Shown here piece after piece: positions 24,669 to 33,835 of a stretch of DNA of 34,439 nt; the stretch's first letter is position 1; every line of letters starts with the position of its first letter. Under the pieces are notes generated by a model, which saw only the letters and a program-made list of their open reading frames with translations, had not been told where the DNA came from and searched no databases. A program made the translations under genes and the position numbers. The stretch lies in the NCBI GenBank assembly GCA_950059285.1, contig CATLTV010000036.1:1-34439 (forward strand), given 5' to 3'. Origin of the DNA: an uncultured Pseudomonadota bacterium. Lineage in GTDB: Bacteria; Myxococcota_A; Bradymonadia; Bradymonadales; Bradymonadaceae.

Positions 24669-25934
24669 ATGTCCAAGCACGTTTTTTCACACCTCACACC
24701 ATCCATCCTCCTCCCCATGTTACTTGCAGTAACGCTCTCTGCATGCGTCGAACCCGAGGACAATGATGAAGACATTCTGATCATTGAAAGCATCGACAAC
24801 ACAGATATGTCAGGGGACGCTCAAACGGATGACATGTCCGAAGATGACATGTCCGAAGATGACATGGAGCCTGGCGAAGATGATGTGGACATGGCTGACA
24901 TTCCCGCAGAACCCACGCTTGGTTGCGAAGGAAATGCCTTCTCGGGTGAGGTCTTCTTTGATCATGACCTCTCATCCACATCACGTTACTCACTGCGACG
25001 CGATGACACTGACGAGCTCCTGAAGGGCGAAAACATTATCCTTTACAATCAGGACTTTAAGCTTCAGGGCACCACCTGCGACAATGGCACATTTGGCGCA
25101 AGCAACCTTCACGATGGCAATTATGTCTTTGGTGTCACAGACCTTGATGGCCGTATCAGCGCCTCATCCTCACAAGGCGTGCGCTTTATCGAGGCCGTCA
25201 AGGAAGGGAACCTCAACGTCGTTGTCTTTGGTGACAGCATCCCCGCTTATGGTCCTGCTCCCTGGTATCCCGAGTATCTTGAACAAACCCTGGACACGGT
25301 TGTTGACACAGACGTGGCCAACATTGCCATCCCTGGCACACGCTCTGTGGACTGGCTCCCAGGCGTCTCACACTATTACGAAGAAAATCTTTTCCCCCGA
25401 ATTGCTGACGCCGATGTCATCGTCTTTTCACTGGGCGGAAATGACCTCTATGAGCTTGCCAATGGCTCGGTGGACACCTCTGATCCATCGGCTGCAATTG
25501 CCCAGTTTGATGAGACCGTGGAAGAAGTCATCAGCAACCTCAAGTTACTTATCACAGCAATTCGCAACGAGAATCCCAACGTGGATATCGTCTGGATGCT
25601 CTATCCCAACTACGCCACAACCGAGCGTTGGGCCGCGCTCGCGCCTGACTTGATCGGTGTCATTGAGGGCGTTCTCGCAGGCAAGCTCAACTACATTCGT
25701 CGCGAACTTGCACACCATGAAAAGCTGATCATGTGGGACATCAACAACGCCACCAAGAAGCTTGACCTCGATGCATACCTCTCCGATGAGCTTCACCTGA
25801 ACAAACCAGGTCACATCCTCTGGAGTCAGGAGCTCTTCCTTACACTGGGCGGTGTCATCATCGAAAACGGCATCAGCATTGAAGCAGAACCTCGTGAAAT
25901 TGGTCTTGGAAACCCACTGAGCATGGATCAGTAA
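24669..25934 (+). CDS. SGNH/GDSL-type hydrolase lipoprotein
   Basis: 421 aa from the ATG at 24669. The signal peptide ends at AVTLSAC (Cys26). An acidic tether with repeated DDMSE follows (about 45-75), then a small beta-rich N-terminal domain. The SGNH hydrolase has block I FGDS (Ser190 nucleophile), a GTRS block-II-like glycine, block III GGND (256-259) and the C-terminal DELH catalytic dyad near residue 383. Family members are esterases or acyl-hydrolases acting on lipids, polysaccharide acetyl groups or peptidoglycan; the substrate is open. It sits between lspA and lgt, and the next gene starts 20 bp downstream, so lgt is probably co-transcribed. Confidence 0.9.
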   Translation: MSKHVFSHLTPSILLPMLLAVTLSACVEPEDNDEDILIIESIDNTDMSGDAQTDDMSEDDMSEDDMEPGEDDVDMADIPAEPTLGCEGNAFSGEVFFDHDLSSTSRYSLRRDDTDELLKGENIILYNQDFKLQGTTCDNGTFGASNLHDGNYVFGVTDLDGRISASSSQGVRFIEAVKEGNLNVVVFGDSIPAYGPAPWYPEYLEQTLDTVVDTDVANIAIPGTRSVDWLPGVSHYYEENLFPRIADADVIVFSLGGNDLYELANGSVDTSDPSAAIAQFDETVEEVISNLKLLITAIRNENPNVDIVWMLYPNYATTERWAALAPDLIGVIEGVLAGKLNYIRRELAHHEKLIMWDINNATKKLDLDAYLSDELHLNKPGHILWSQELFLTLGGVIIENGISIEAEPREIGLGNPLSMDQ

Positions 25935-25954
25935 CCCGCACATAAGCAGCACAC

Positions 25955-26953
25955 ATGTATCCCACAATCAACCTCGACTGGCTCATCCCTGGCGCCGATA
26001 TCTCACTGTATTTCCTCGCGATTGGTGTCGGATTCATGCTCGCAGCCTGGATCACCAGTCAACACTATCAACGCATCGGACTGGACCGCAGCCAGACTCA
26101 GGACTTCTTTATCTGGATGCTCATCATCGGTGTGCTCGGCGCGCGGCTCATGCATGTCATCGCCGATGGATTTATGTTGGATTACGTCAACCTGTGCATC
26201 GATCCAATGCAATTTGATGGCAAGGCGCTCCGCTCACTGGAGCCATGCATCGCCAACGCACAGTGTCTCATTGAGCAAGAAAATGGCGCTGATATTGGTG
26301 CCATCTGCAACCCCGAGGATGGCCTCTGTTACGCACAACAGGATTGCTTTAGACCTTTCAAGTTCTGGGCAGGCGGCCTCACCGTTTATGGTGCTCTGAT
26401 TGCGAGTATCACATTCGCCTACTTCTACATCAAACGTCGTGGCTGGCCATTTGCACAAATGATCGACATCGCAGCACCCTCCATCTTTCTTGGGGTCGCC
26501 ATCGGTCGTCTCGGCTGCTTCTTTGCTGGCTGCTGTTATGGGGATCTCTGCGACATTGACGCGCTCGCCATTCAATTTCCAGAACACTCCCAGGCATACC
26601 AACACCACTATGACATGCACCATGAAGCGCTCAGTCAGCAATGGAGCGCAGGTGTGCACAAGAGCCTCCCAATCTGGCCCACACAGCTTATATCGTCGGC
26701 CTACAACTTCGTGATCTTTGCGGTGGGTTACTTCATCATCAAACCACGCAAGTCATTCAACGGACAGGTTATTTTAAGCTGCGCGCTGATGTATGGCGTC
26801 GCCAGATTTATGATCGAGTTTGTCCGCGCCGACTTCAGAGGGAGCGCATTTGGCCTCTCCACAAGTCAGCTCGTGAGCCTCCCCATCCTCATCATCGCAG
26901 CCTGCTCAATGTTTATGCTCTGGCGAAAAAACAAAGCGAAAAAAGAGGATTAA
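25955..26953 (+). CDS. lgt: Prolipoprotein diacylglyceryl transferase with a Cys-rich loop
   Basis: A 332-aa polytopic inner-membrane enzyme that transfers diacylglycerol from phosphatidylglycerol to the lipobox cysteine. Visible signatures are the N-terminal FLAIGVGFMLA helix, GGLTVYGALI, the Lgt signature GRLGCFFAGCCYG (R185), and RFMIEFVRAD near the C-terminus. The usual bacterial length is 260-300 aa. Here an insert at about residues 75-130 carries six cysteines (C-ID, PCI, QCL, ICN, LCY, DCF) resembling the Cys-rich lipoprotein motif elsewhere in the window. The stop overlaps the convergent amidohydrolase stop within TTAA. Confidence 0.95.
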   Translation: MYPTINLDWLIPGADISLYFLAIGVGFMLAAWITSQHYQRIGLDRSQTQDFFIWMLIIGVLGARLMHVIADGFMLDYVNLCIDPMQFDGKALRSLEPCIANAQCLIEQENGADIGAICNPEDGLCYAQQDCFRPFKFWAGGLTVYGALIASITFAYFYIKRRGWPFAQMIDIAAPSIFLGVAIGRLGCFFAGCCYGDLCDIDALAIQFPEHSQAYQHHYDMHHEALSQQWSAGVHKSLPIWPTQLISSAYNFVIFAVGYFIIKPRKSFNGQVILSCALMYGVARFMIEFVRADFRGSAFGLSTSQLVSLPILIIAACSMFMLWRKNKAKKED

Positions 26954-28527
26954 ACCTCAACAAACTCAGCCTTCATCTCCCAGATTTCATCCACTGAACA
27001 GTCAAAGGGATCGTGATCAAGCGCGATCACATCAGCCATAAAACCTACGTGCAAACAACCAAGCAGATCATCCCAGCCCGCAGCTTTTGCCGCGCCCTGC
27101 GTGTACGCAAACAGCGCATCTTTTCTACCAATTGCCTGCTCGGGACGCCATACATCACCCGTGGCGGTGATCCTTGATTCAAACGAGGCAATACCATGCC
27201 AGGGGTTGGGATCATCAATCGGATAATCACTCCCACCCACCACAAGTGTACTCTCAAGCAGACTCTTCCAGTTATACAGACGCTCGATTTGATGCGGGTT
27301 TAACACCTTGTGTGCCCATGGCGAATCACTTCGCATGTGAATGGGCTGAACGCTGGCGATGATGTCGAGAGAGCCCAGGCGAGCGATGTCGTCATCGTGC
27401 ATAATTTGAGCGTGCTCAAGTCGTAAGAGTGCGGTGGGATTGTCTTGCCTTACACTGGCATATGCATCCACTACACGTCGTGCGGCCTGGTCTCCAATCG
27501 CATGCACAGCGATCGCAAATCCCTGTGACGCGACCTCGGGAAACTCACGCATCATGCGCTCCGAAGATACGACGGTAAGACCCTGATTGGCATCTTCTTT
27601 CAGGTAGTGCTCAAGCAAGAGCGCACCACGTGAACCCATCGCACCATCTGCAAAATACTTGATGCATCGCGCGGCGTACCATGCATCACCACTGTCAAAT
27701 GGTCCTTCCTTGATAATGTCGTCGATCTCGGGGTCATCACAATCGATCATGCAAAACAACCTGATTGGCATCTTGCCTTCTTTGTATAGACGGTGCGCCA
27801 TGTTCAAACCATTGCGCTTGGTCCACGCCATGTGCGCGCAGTTAATCCCAAAGCTTCGGAGCATACTTGCCTTCTCGCAGAACACCTCCTCAAGCTCCTC
27901 ATCCGTCTCGACAGGAATGCTCTCAGAGATCATCTCCAATGCTTCATCCACAAGTAATCCAGTCAATTCTCCGCTGGCATCACGAGCGATCAAACCACCT
28001 TCAATGACGGTCTCTGCGGTGATATTTGCGCGCCGTAAAGCTTCGCTATTCACAAGACATGCGTGGTGATCAATGCGATACAAACAGACAGGCGTATCGG
28101 GGAAAATGGCGTCGAGTTCGGCGCGTGTAACCGTTTGATTTTCCTCCCACAAATGATTATCCCAACCATGTGCCTGAACCCAGCCAGAGACGGGCAAAGG
28201 AGACGCACTGGCAACCTTCAACCTGCGCAACACCTCATCAGGAGATGCGCTCCCTCTCAGATCCACAAGACCACTGCGCATCCCCAGATCCCAGACATGA
28301 ATATGCGCATCCGCCAGCGCAGGGAAAAGACACGCACCTTGAGGTTCCACCTGTTCATCACACTCTTGCGACATCGCATCATCGCCCACTGCGATCACCC
28401 TGCCACCTCGCACAAGAAGCGCATGGGTGTGCTCCCCTGATGCGTCGAGATAAATTTTAGGATGGAGAATAAGAGTGGTCTTGGTATGCTCTTGCGTTGC
28501 GTGCATAAGGTGTTCGCTCATCTTCAT
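26950..28527 (-). CDS. YtcJ-like metal-dependent amidohydrolase
   Basis: About 525 aa. A composite TIM-barrel amidohydrolase with metal ligands HIH (H75, H77), the KYFADGAMGSRGALL strand carrying the carbamylatable Lys position, HAIGDQA, EHAQIMHD, and the final GSDYPIDDPNPW with its catalytic Asp. These match the YtcJ/N-substituted-formamide deformylase-like subgroup; the substrate is not predictable. There is no signal peptide, so it is cytoplasmic. The frame is open to 28602, but residues before the ATG at 28527 (or 28521) would overlap the divergent gene. The SD is weak. Convergent with lgt with no terminator between them. Confidence 0.9.
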   Translation of the reverse strand: MKMSEHLMHATQEHTKTTLILHPKIYLDASGEHTHALLVRGGRVIAVGDDAMSQECDEQVEPQGACLFPALADAHIHVWDLGMRSGLVDLRGSASPDEVLRRLKVASASPLPVSGWVQAHGWDNHLWEENQTVTRAELDAIFPDTPVCLYRIDHHACLVNSEALRRANITAETVIEGGLIARDASGELTGLLVDEALEMISESIPVETDEELEEVFCEKASMLRSFGINCAHMAWTKRNGLNMAHRLYKEGKMPIRLFCMIDCDDPEIDDIIKEGPFDSGDAWYAARCIKYFADGAMGSRGALLLEHYLKEDANQGLTVVSSERMMREFPEVASQGFAIAVHAIGDQAARRVVDAYASVRQDNPTALLRLEHAQIMHDDDIARLGSLDIIASVQPIHMRSDSPWAHKVLNPHQIERLYNWKSLLESTLVVGGSDYPIDDPNPWHGIASFESRITATGDVWRPEQAIGRKDALFAYTQGAAKAAGWDDLLGCLHVGFMADVIALDHDPFDCSVDEIWEMKAEFVEV

Positions 28528-28594
28528 TTCAAGGTTGTGATTGTTCGTATTGAGCCTTCGTGACAGCCTCACCCCATCACCTGGAGTTCCACCC

Positions 28595-29548
28595 ATGATC
28601 ATGGATGTTCATGTTCACCTGCTTGGCCTGAAGCCAGAGCATGGTTGCATCATCGGCAAGAAGCTGCTCAGAGGTCCCGCCTATCCTCTCCTCACAAGGG
28701 CACTTCATCTGCAAGGTACGCCCCGAGAGCGACTTGACCAGGCTTACGCAGATCGGCTCATCGCATGGACAAACCTCTCCGAGCTGGACGCCATCGGCGT
28801 CCTTGCGTTTGACGGAGTGTATACAAAAACAGGTGAGCTGGACAGGGACACCACGCAGGTCATGGTTGGCAACGACTACTGTATTGAGGTCTGCTCGCGC
28901 TCGGAAAAGCTTTATCCCATTTGCTCGATCAACCCACAACGCAAGGATGCCATCGACGAGCTTGAGCGTGTCTGTGAGCTTGGCAGCGTGGCCATCAAAA
29001 TGCTCCCCAACAGTCAGGGGTTTGATCCGCTCAATCCTGCCTATAAAAAGTTCTGGCAACGCATGGCCGACCTCGGGATGCCAATCATCACGCACACCTC
29101 TTTTGAGCACACCATTCCACCTATCAATCAGATGTACGGTCGACCCGAACGCCTACACCTCGCGCTTGAGCAAGGAGTGACGGTCATCGCAGCACACTGT
29201 GCAGGCTCAGGGGTCGCACACCCATTCCATGAAGACTTTCATACATGGCATGACATGCTCAAGGACCACACCAACCTCTATGGTGATATTTCGGCCATGA
29301 CATCGCTCTCTCGATTTCCTTACATTCACAAGGTGTTGGATAGTGATCTGGCCATGGAGCGCGTGATCATGGGCAGTGACTTCCCAATTCCTGTCAACCC
29401 CTTCGTGTTTGTGAAGCAAATCGGCGTCAAGGAAGCACGCCGCCTCTCAAAAATCACCAACCCCTTGCAGAAAAACCTGGAGACATTCAAGGCCATCGGC
29501 GTCCCCCAAGAAATCTTTGAGCGAGGAGCAAAGCTTTTAAAGCTTTAA
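28595..29548 (+). CDS. Amidohydrolase-2 family metal-dependent hydrolase
   Basis: 317 aa from the ATG at 28595, which has GGAG 8 nt upstream. The start MIMDVHVH provides the HxH metal motif immediately after the N-terminus. Further ligands are ITHTSFEH, IAAHCAGSG and the late GSDFPIPV with its conserved Asp. This is the amidohydrolase_2/ACMSD-like fold (decarboxylases and hydrolases). The substrate is unknown. It is divergent from the YtcJ-like gene with 67 bp between starts, suggesting shared control of a catabolic step. Confidence 0.88.
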   Translation: MIMDVHVHLLGLKPEHGCIIGKKLLRGPAYPLLTRALHLQGTPRERLDQAYADRLIAWTNLSELDAIGVLAFDGVYTKTGELDRDTTQVMVGNDYCIEVCSRSEKLYPICSINPQRKDAIDELERVCELGSVAIKMLPNSQGFDPLNPAYKKFWQRMADLGMPIITHTSFEHTIPPINQMYGRPERLHLALEQGVTVIAAHCAGSGVAHPFHEDFHTWHDMLKDHTNLYGDISAMTSLSRFPYIHKVLDSDLAMERVIMGSDFPIPVNPFVFVKQIGVKEARRLSKITNPLQKNLETFKAIGVPQEIFERGAKLLKL

Positions 29549-29619
29549 GTTCCACACCATCACAGCTATACTTGTGAGAACTGGCCTTCATTTAACAGAC
29601 TACTGCGCAGATCGTGTTT

Positions 29620-31128
29620 ATGCTGAACAACTTGAAACTTACCTCCATGAATCTTGTGCTCGGAGCCCTGTGCACACTTGCTCTTCAGGGCTGCACACTG
29701 GCCACAAACTTCACGGAATGTGAAACAGACTCGGACTGTGCGCAAGGCATCTGTGCCGAGGGCATCTGCGAGATGAACGTGGGCTGCACCTCACGCGCCG
29801 ACTGTGCCTCGGTATCGGACGCAGCCTACTGCCTTGCCAACCAATGCCGTGAGATCGACGCTGCACAATGTGGCCGCAAAGGTAAGGTTTTTCTCGACGA
29901 TCCCGATGGTGTGATCATCCCCATTGGCGCACTCATGCCACTGTCTGGCACCAACCGAGAAAAAGGCGAAGCAGCAAGTGATGGCGCAGAGCTTGCCCTG
30001 CGCCAGATCAACGCAAGTGGTGGTTCTACAAGCGGAAAATTTGGCCTCATTGTCTGTGACACACAATACAAGGCTGATGTCGCTGTCCAAAAAGCAAACT
30101 ACATGCACGAAGAACTTGGTATCAACGCCATGCTTGGTGCCATCTCCAGCGCCGAGACACTCGCTGTGGTCGATCAGGTCGCCACGCCCAAGGAAGTCCT
30201 CCTTATTAGCCCCGCATCCACATCGCCTGGTCTGAGTCGTCGCAGCGACTTCTTCTGGCGCACAATCGCCTCCGACGCCGAGCAAGCACCCGCCATGGCA
30301 GAGCTTCTTGCTGAGCGTGGCATCGAACGCGCGGTCCTCCTTTATGGCGGCGAGGACGATCCTTATGGAAACGGCTTCTTCAACGCGCTCACGTTCCACT
30401 GGGCCGAAAACCCCGACCAAAAACCTGCCACGCTCAAACTTGGCACATTCGACACCAGCGATCCACTCGCATCCCTTGAACAAATCAATCAAAGCGCACT
30501 TCAGTACAACAGCGCCGAGGCCCCCCGACCACAGGCGATCATCCTGCTTGGCTCACTGAGTTCAAGCGATCTGATCGCTCAGATCGAAGAGCAGTTCATC
30601 CAGAATCTCCCCGACGAAGACAAACCTATCTGGGTCCTCCCTGAAGCGTTGCGCGACCGCACACTGCTCGAAAAACAAGGCATTAAACCCGCCTTTGAAC
30701 GCATCATTGGCACGGCCCCTCTGCGCACAGAAACTCCCATTTATTCTACCTACGAAACCCTCCTCGATGTCACATTTGGCCGCAACGCGCTCGACTATCA
30801 GTTCCCCGATAAGGCTTATGACGCAGCCTACCTGCTCGCCCTCACCTATGGTGCGCAACAAACACCCGCGCTGGCCACAGGCGCACAGCTCAACGCCGTC
30901 ATGAGCCGCATTGCATCCTCGGGAGAACCCTCCAACTTGCTTGGAAACCAGTACTCTCTTATCGCAGGCACATTACGCGATGGACAAAGCGTGAACCTCG
31001 TTGGTGTAAGTGGTGAACTCGACTTCAATGACGCACACGATGTCTCCAACTCCCAAATCACAACCTGGACCATCGACGTCTCATCGGGCACACCTCAATT
31101 CATGGAAGATGAGCCCCCCTCTGAATAA
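29620..31128 (+). CDS. Cys-rich lipoprotein with a periplasmic Leu/Ile/Val-binding-type receptor domain
   Basis: 502 aa from the ATG at 29620. The signal peptide ends at LALQGC (Cys25). Residues about 30-80 contain the C-x4-DC-x2-GIC-x3-GIC pattern seen in myxobacterial-type lipoproteins. From IPIGALMPLSG onward it is a type I periplasmic-binding fold (Peripla_BP_6 family), with REKGEAASDGAELALRQIN and a ligand-cleft region ending LLISPASTSPGLS. Members bind amino acids or small ligands for ABC importers or sensing. No permease or ATPase lies nearby, so a receptor or non-transport role is possible. Confidence 0.88.
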   Translation: MLNNLKLTSMNLVLGALCTLALQGCTLATNFTECETDSDCAQGICAEGICEMNVGCTSRADCASVSDAAYCLANQCREIDAAQCGRKGKVFLDDPDGVIIPIGALMPLSGTNREKGEAASDGAELALRQINASGGSTSGKFGLIVCDTQYKADVAVQKANYMHEELGINAMLGAISSAETLAVVDQVATPKEVLLISPASTSPGLSRRSDFFWRTIASDAEQAPAMAELLAERGIERAVLLYGGEDDPYGNGFFNALTFHWAENPDQKPATLKLGTFDTSDPLASLEQINQSALQYNSAEAPRPQAIILLGSLSSSDLIAQIEEQFIQNLPDEDKPIWVLPEALRDRTLLEKQGIKPAFERIIGTAPLRTETPIYSTYETLLDVTFGRNALDYQFPDKAYDAAYLLALTYGAQQTPALATGAQLNAVMSRIASSGEPSNLLGNQYSLIAGTLRDGQSVNLVGVSGELDFNDAHDVSNSQITTWTIDVSSGTPQFMEDEPPSE

Positions 31129-31135
31129 TGTTGCC

Positions 31136-31942
31136 ATGCGCTCACACCTCTTACAACACGCAATGCTCTTCGCCTTCACCTCGCTCATTGCGTGTGATCG
31201 CACACCCAAACAAAAAGAACAAAAACAATTACAAAGCAGTCACTTAAGCCAAGAAAACCCACATCAAGAGCCAACCATGACCGATCCTTTCGCACCCTCC
31301 TACAGCGAACCTGTCACCCTCACTGGCATCCTTGATATGGACCGCCTCCCCTCGGGAAAACGCTTCCAGGGCACCTGGCTTATCACCGATACAAATCAAC
31401 CTCCTCTGCTCCTCTCCTATCGCCCCATTAAAGAATACTTCCACCTCATCGGACACGCCGTCACAGTCACTGGACGGCACAAAACACTCTCACCCAACGT
31501 CCAACAGGTCGACGCACACCACTTTGACGCTGATTCCATCACACCCACCCATCAAGACCAACTCACAACCGCTCACCTTGATGCACTTCCTCCTGCGCCA
31601 CTCATCGATCCCACACAAGGAATCTCACAGTGGAATCATCGCTGGGTCCATATCCACGGCACACCCCAAGCCCTCGAACAAGAAAACAACAGCATCTTCA
31701 AAGATGTGACACTTACGACCACATCCAAAGTCTCATTCACACTCTCACTCAATCAAGCCGAGTATAAACAACACTGGCTTCCGTTGGTGGGAAAACAATC
31801 CACCATCCTGGGAAAACTCATCACCACGGACGATCCAAAAGTCTTCATCCTCTCGGGACCACACCTCATGTGTGAAGGTTCGCTGAACGCTTGCCCCACC
31901 CCCTCTCCCAAAAAGACAAAACTCAAAACACAGCAAAAGTAA
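31136..31942 (+). CDS. Small lipoprotein of unknown function
   Basis: 268 aa from the ATG at 31136, 7 nt after the stop of the receptor gene and so probably co-transcribed. The signal peptide ends at TSLIAC (Cys20). Two beta-rich halves (TLTGILDMDRLPSG...TVTGRHKTL and RWVHIHGTPQAL...STILGKLITTD) look like tandem OB-fold-type units, but I do not recognise a family. The frame is open upstream to 31010, overlapping the receptor gene; the signal peptide decides the start. The last codons AAG TAA lie inside the palindrome at 31937-32003. Confidence 0.75.
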   Translation: MRSHLLQHAMLFAFTSLIACDRTPKQKEQKQLQSSHLSQENPHQEPTMTDPFAPSYSEPVTLTGILDMDRLPSGKRFQGTWLITDTNQPPLLLSYRPIKEYFHLIGHAVTVTGRHKTLSPNVQQVDAHHFDADSITPTHQDQLTTAHLDALPPAPLIDPTQGISQWNHRWVHIHGTPQALEQENNSIFKDVTLTTTSKVSFTLSLNQAEYKQHWLPLVGKQSTILGKLITTDDPKVFILSGPHLMCEGSLNACPTPSPKKTKLKTQQK

Positions 31943-32003
31943 TGTACAAAAGAGGGCGGCCTGTTGATTGAATCAACAGGCCGCCCTCTTTTGTACATTA
32001 CTT
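31937..32003. terminator. 33-bp-arm perfect palindrome covering a stop codon
   Basis: Arms 31937-31969 and 31971-32003 around a single G. The GC core GAGGGCGGCCTGTTGATT is followed by TTTTGTAC on both strands, the layout of a bidirectional intrinsic terminator. It serves both the lipoprotein gene (whose TAA is in the left arm) and the convergent gene ending at 32017. Confidence 0.85.
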
Positions 32004-32016
32004 ACAATGACTTAAA

Positions 32017-33642
32017 CTACCACCACATCAGGTTCAAATACACCTCATTGCGCCACCTCTGAGCAAGTTCGGAGTTAGGATCATCAAAATAATCTCTGAC
32101 CATGGAGTCCACAAAACCAGAGAGGATCTTGTCGTACTCCTCGTTCACATCGGGCAACTTGGGAAGCAAACGCTCGATCTGTTGTGCCATGTAATTATCA
32201 AGCCAGATGTTCAAATCGAAGTTCGGATCAAGCGTCATGCGCAACATCTGGAAGTACTCTTCTCGCGAAACTTCAATGTACTCCTCAATATAGGCATCAA
32301 GCTCCTCAAGATGCGCGATAAAGTCATCAAGCGTCAGGTTCATGGTGCGTAATAGCTCGTGAATCTCCAACGAAACTTGATATGAAGCCTTGAGCTGCTC
32401 ATTCAAATCGCGCGCGAGACTCACGTGGTGTGCAACGCGCACCACAGCAGATGGTCCTGTGAACTCTGCCACCTCGGGCACATCGCTCATCTCATCCCGT
32501 AAACTATTGATATTCCACTGAATATCCACACGCTCGACCTCAAGTTGACGGCGTCGCTCGTGATACACCTGAACCTCTTTTGCCACCGTCGCCTGATCCT
32601 GTCGGGCTTGCTCCAGTTCTTTTTTGATTTGATTGTACCTGGTGTCATCTCGCATCAACTCGGACACAGCCGCGATCTGACAGTAACCAAACATACACGC
32701 GATCAGGTTGTTCCTGCGCTGACGTTCGCGCTCGGCCTCAAGCTCTTTTTCGCGCTTGTCCAGTGAACGCACAAGATCATTAACCCTTAACTCTTTTTGG
32801 TAAAGCTCACCTTCAAGCACCTTGATCTCGGCATTTATGCGAGCAATCGCATCCTCCAAAATCACGTTACTCGTCGTCAGCTTGACCAACAACTCGCTGG
32901 AGCGCTCAAACTGCTTCTCTGCCAGATCTTCAAACCCACCATCGACATCAGGACCATCCTCGGATAACGACCAGTCAATCGGCTCAACCTTGATCTTGAC
33001 CGAGTCCGACAAGTTGTAAAATTCCCATGATATCTCAAGCGCTTGCCTGGCTTCTTCATAGTCATAAAACTCGACACAATTGTATCCCTCTTTGACGCCC
33101 AACACATCGCCGCCATACACCACGTCCTCCTCGGGAAGATACGTGCGCTTGCGACGATCAAATGGCAACGTGTACGCGTAGCTATACGCCAGATCATTGA
33201 GGAAGTCTGTGTAGTAGTGCTCCAAAATCCAACGAGGCATATCCTCCTGCGTTAGCCCCTCCTCACGATAGATGTCCCCTGCAACCATCGTGATCTTGAC
33301 AGGACCATTCACATCCGAGATCAAGATGGAACCTGTCCCCACATCCAGAGCGTCAAGCGACACACTCGCAGGATCTGACGCCAGCATGTTCAACGCATAC
33401 TCATTGACATAATTGATGCTGTGCCACTCCCCATCAGGCACAATATAAAGCACAGGGTTTGAGCCCGTCACGCTGTCAGCCTTGCCACCATGGACCGCGT
33501 CCTCAAGCGTTGGCGTATCAGCTTTCCTGAAAGAAAATGCATCGGTAGCATTCTCTTCCACGCCAGAAGCATCGTCGCCCCCGCAACCTACGCTAAACGC
33601 AGATAAAATAAACACGATCAACACGTACCTGAGCTGCATCAT
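32017..33642 (-). CDS. Coiled-coil lipoprotein of unknown function
   Basis: A 541-aa protein. The signal peptide ends at AFSVGCGGDD (Cys20). A linker with HGGKADS follows, then a globular domain (about 60-240). Residues about 245-400 are a long Glu/Lys/Arg-rich coiled coil interrupted by a hydrophobic CMFGYCQIAAVSEL stretch, which reads like a helical hairpin tip. The C-terminus is helical and acidic, ending MWW. The overall shape suggests a periplasmic stalk or toxin-like bundle, but no family is recognised. The start has GGAG just upstream (the second ATG at 33639 is equally good). Confidence 0.8.
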   Translation of the reverse strand: MMQLRYVLIVFILSAFSVGCGGDDASGVEENATDAFSFRKADTPTLEDAVHGGKADSVTGSNPVLYIVPDGEWHSINYVNEYALNMLASDPASVSLDALDVGTGSILISDVNGPVKITMVAGDIYREEGLTQEDMPRWILEHYYTDFLNDLAYSYAYTLPFDRRKRTYLPEEDVVYGGDVLGVKEGYNCVEFYDYEEARQALEISWEFYNLSDSVKIKVEPIDWSLSEDGPDVDGGFEDLAEKQFERSSELLVKLTTSNVILEDAIARINAEIKVLEGELYQKELRVNDLVRSLDKREKELEAERERQRRNNLIACMFGYCQIAAVSELMRDDTRYNQIKKELEQARQDQATVAKEVQVYHERRRQLEVERVDIQWNINSLRDEMSDVPEVAEFTGPSAVVRVAHHVSLARDLNEQLKASYQVSLEIHELLRTMNLTLDDFIAHLEELDAYIEEYIEVSREEYFQMLRMTLDPNFDLNIWLDNYMAQQIERLLPKLPDVNEEYDKILSGFVDSMVRDYFDDPNSELAQRWRNEVYLNLMWW

Positions 33643-33749
33643 ACACTCCTGTCTCTATAATGTGGCTCTTCACATGTGTGCGTAAAATAAAACGCTTCAC
33701 AATTTTCCGTATAGAATATCTACTTATACCACACACTATGGAAAAGCAA

Positions 33750-33823
33750 TACTTGGCTCAAAAAGAACGGAGCGGCGTGTTGCTTATAAGCAACACGCCG
33801 CTCCGTTCTTTTTGAGCCAAGTA
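33750..33823. terminator. 37-bp-arm perfect palindrome downstream of kdd
   Basis: Arms 33750-33786 and 33787-33823 meet at GCTTATAAGC with no spacer. The inner stem GAACGGAGCGGCGTGTTGC is followed by TTTTTG on both strands, a textbook A-tract/stem/T-tract terminator whose symmetry continues 8 bp further. It lies 12 bp after the kdd stop and upstream of the coiled-coil lipoprotein gene. Confidence 0.85.
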
Positions 33824-33835
33824 CAGAGGCTCCGC

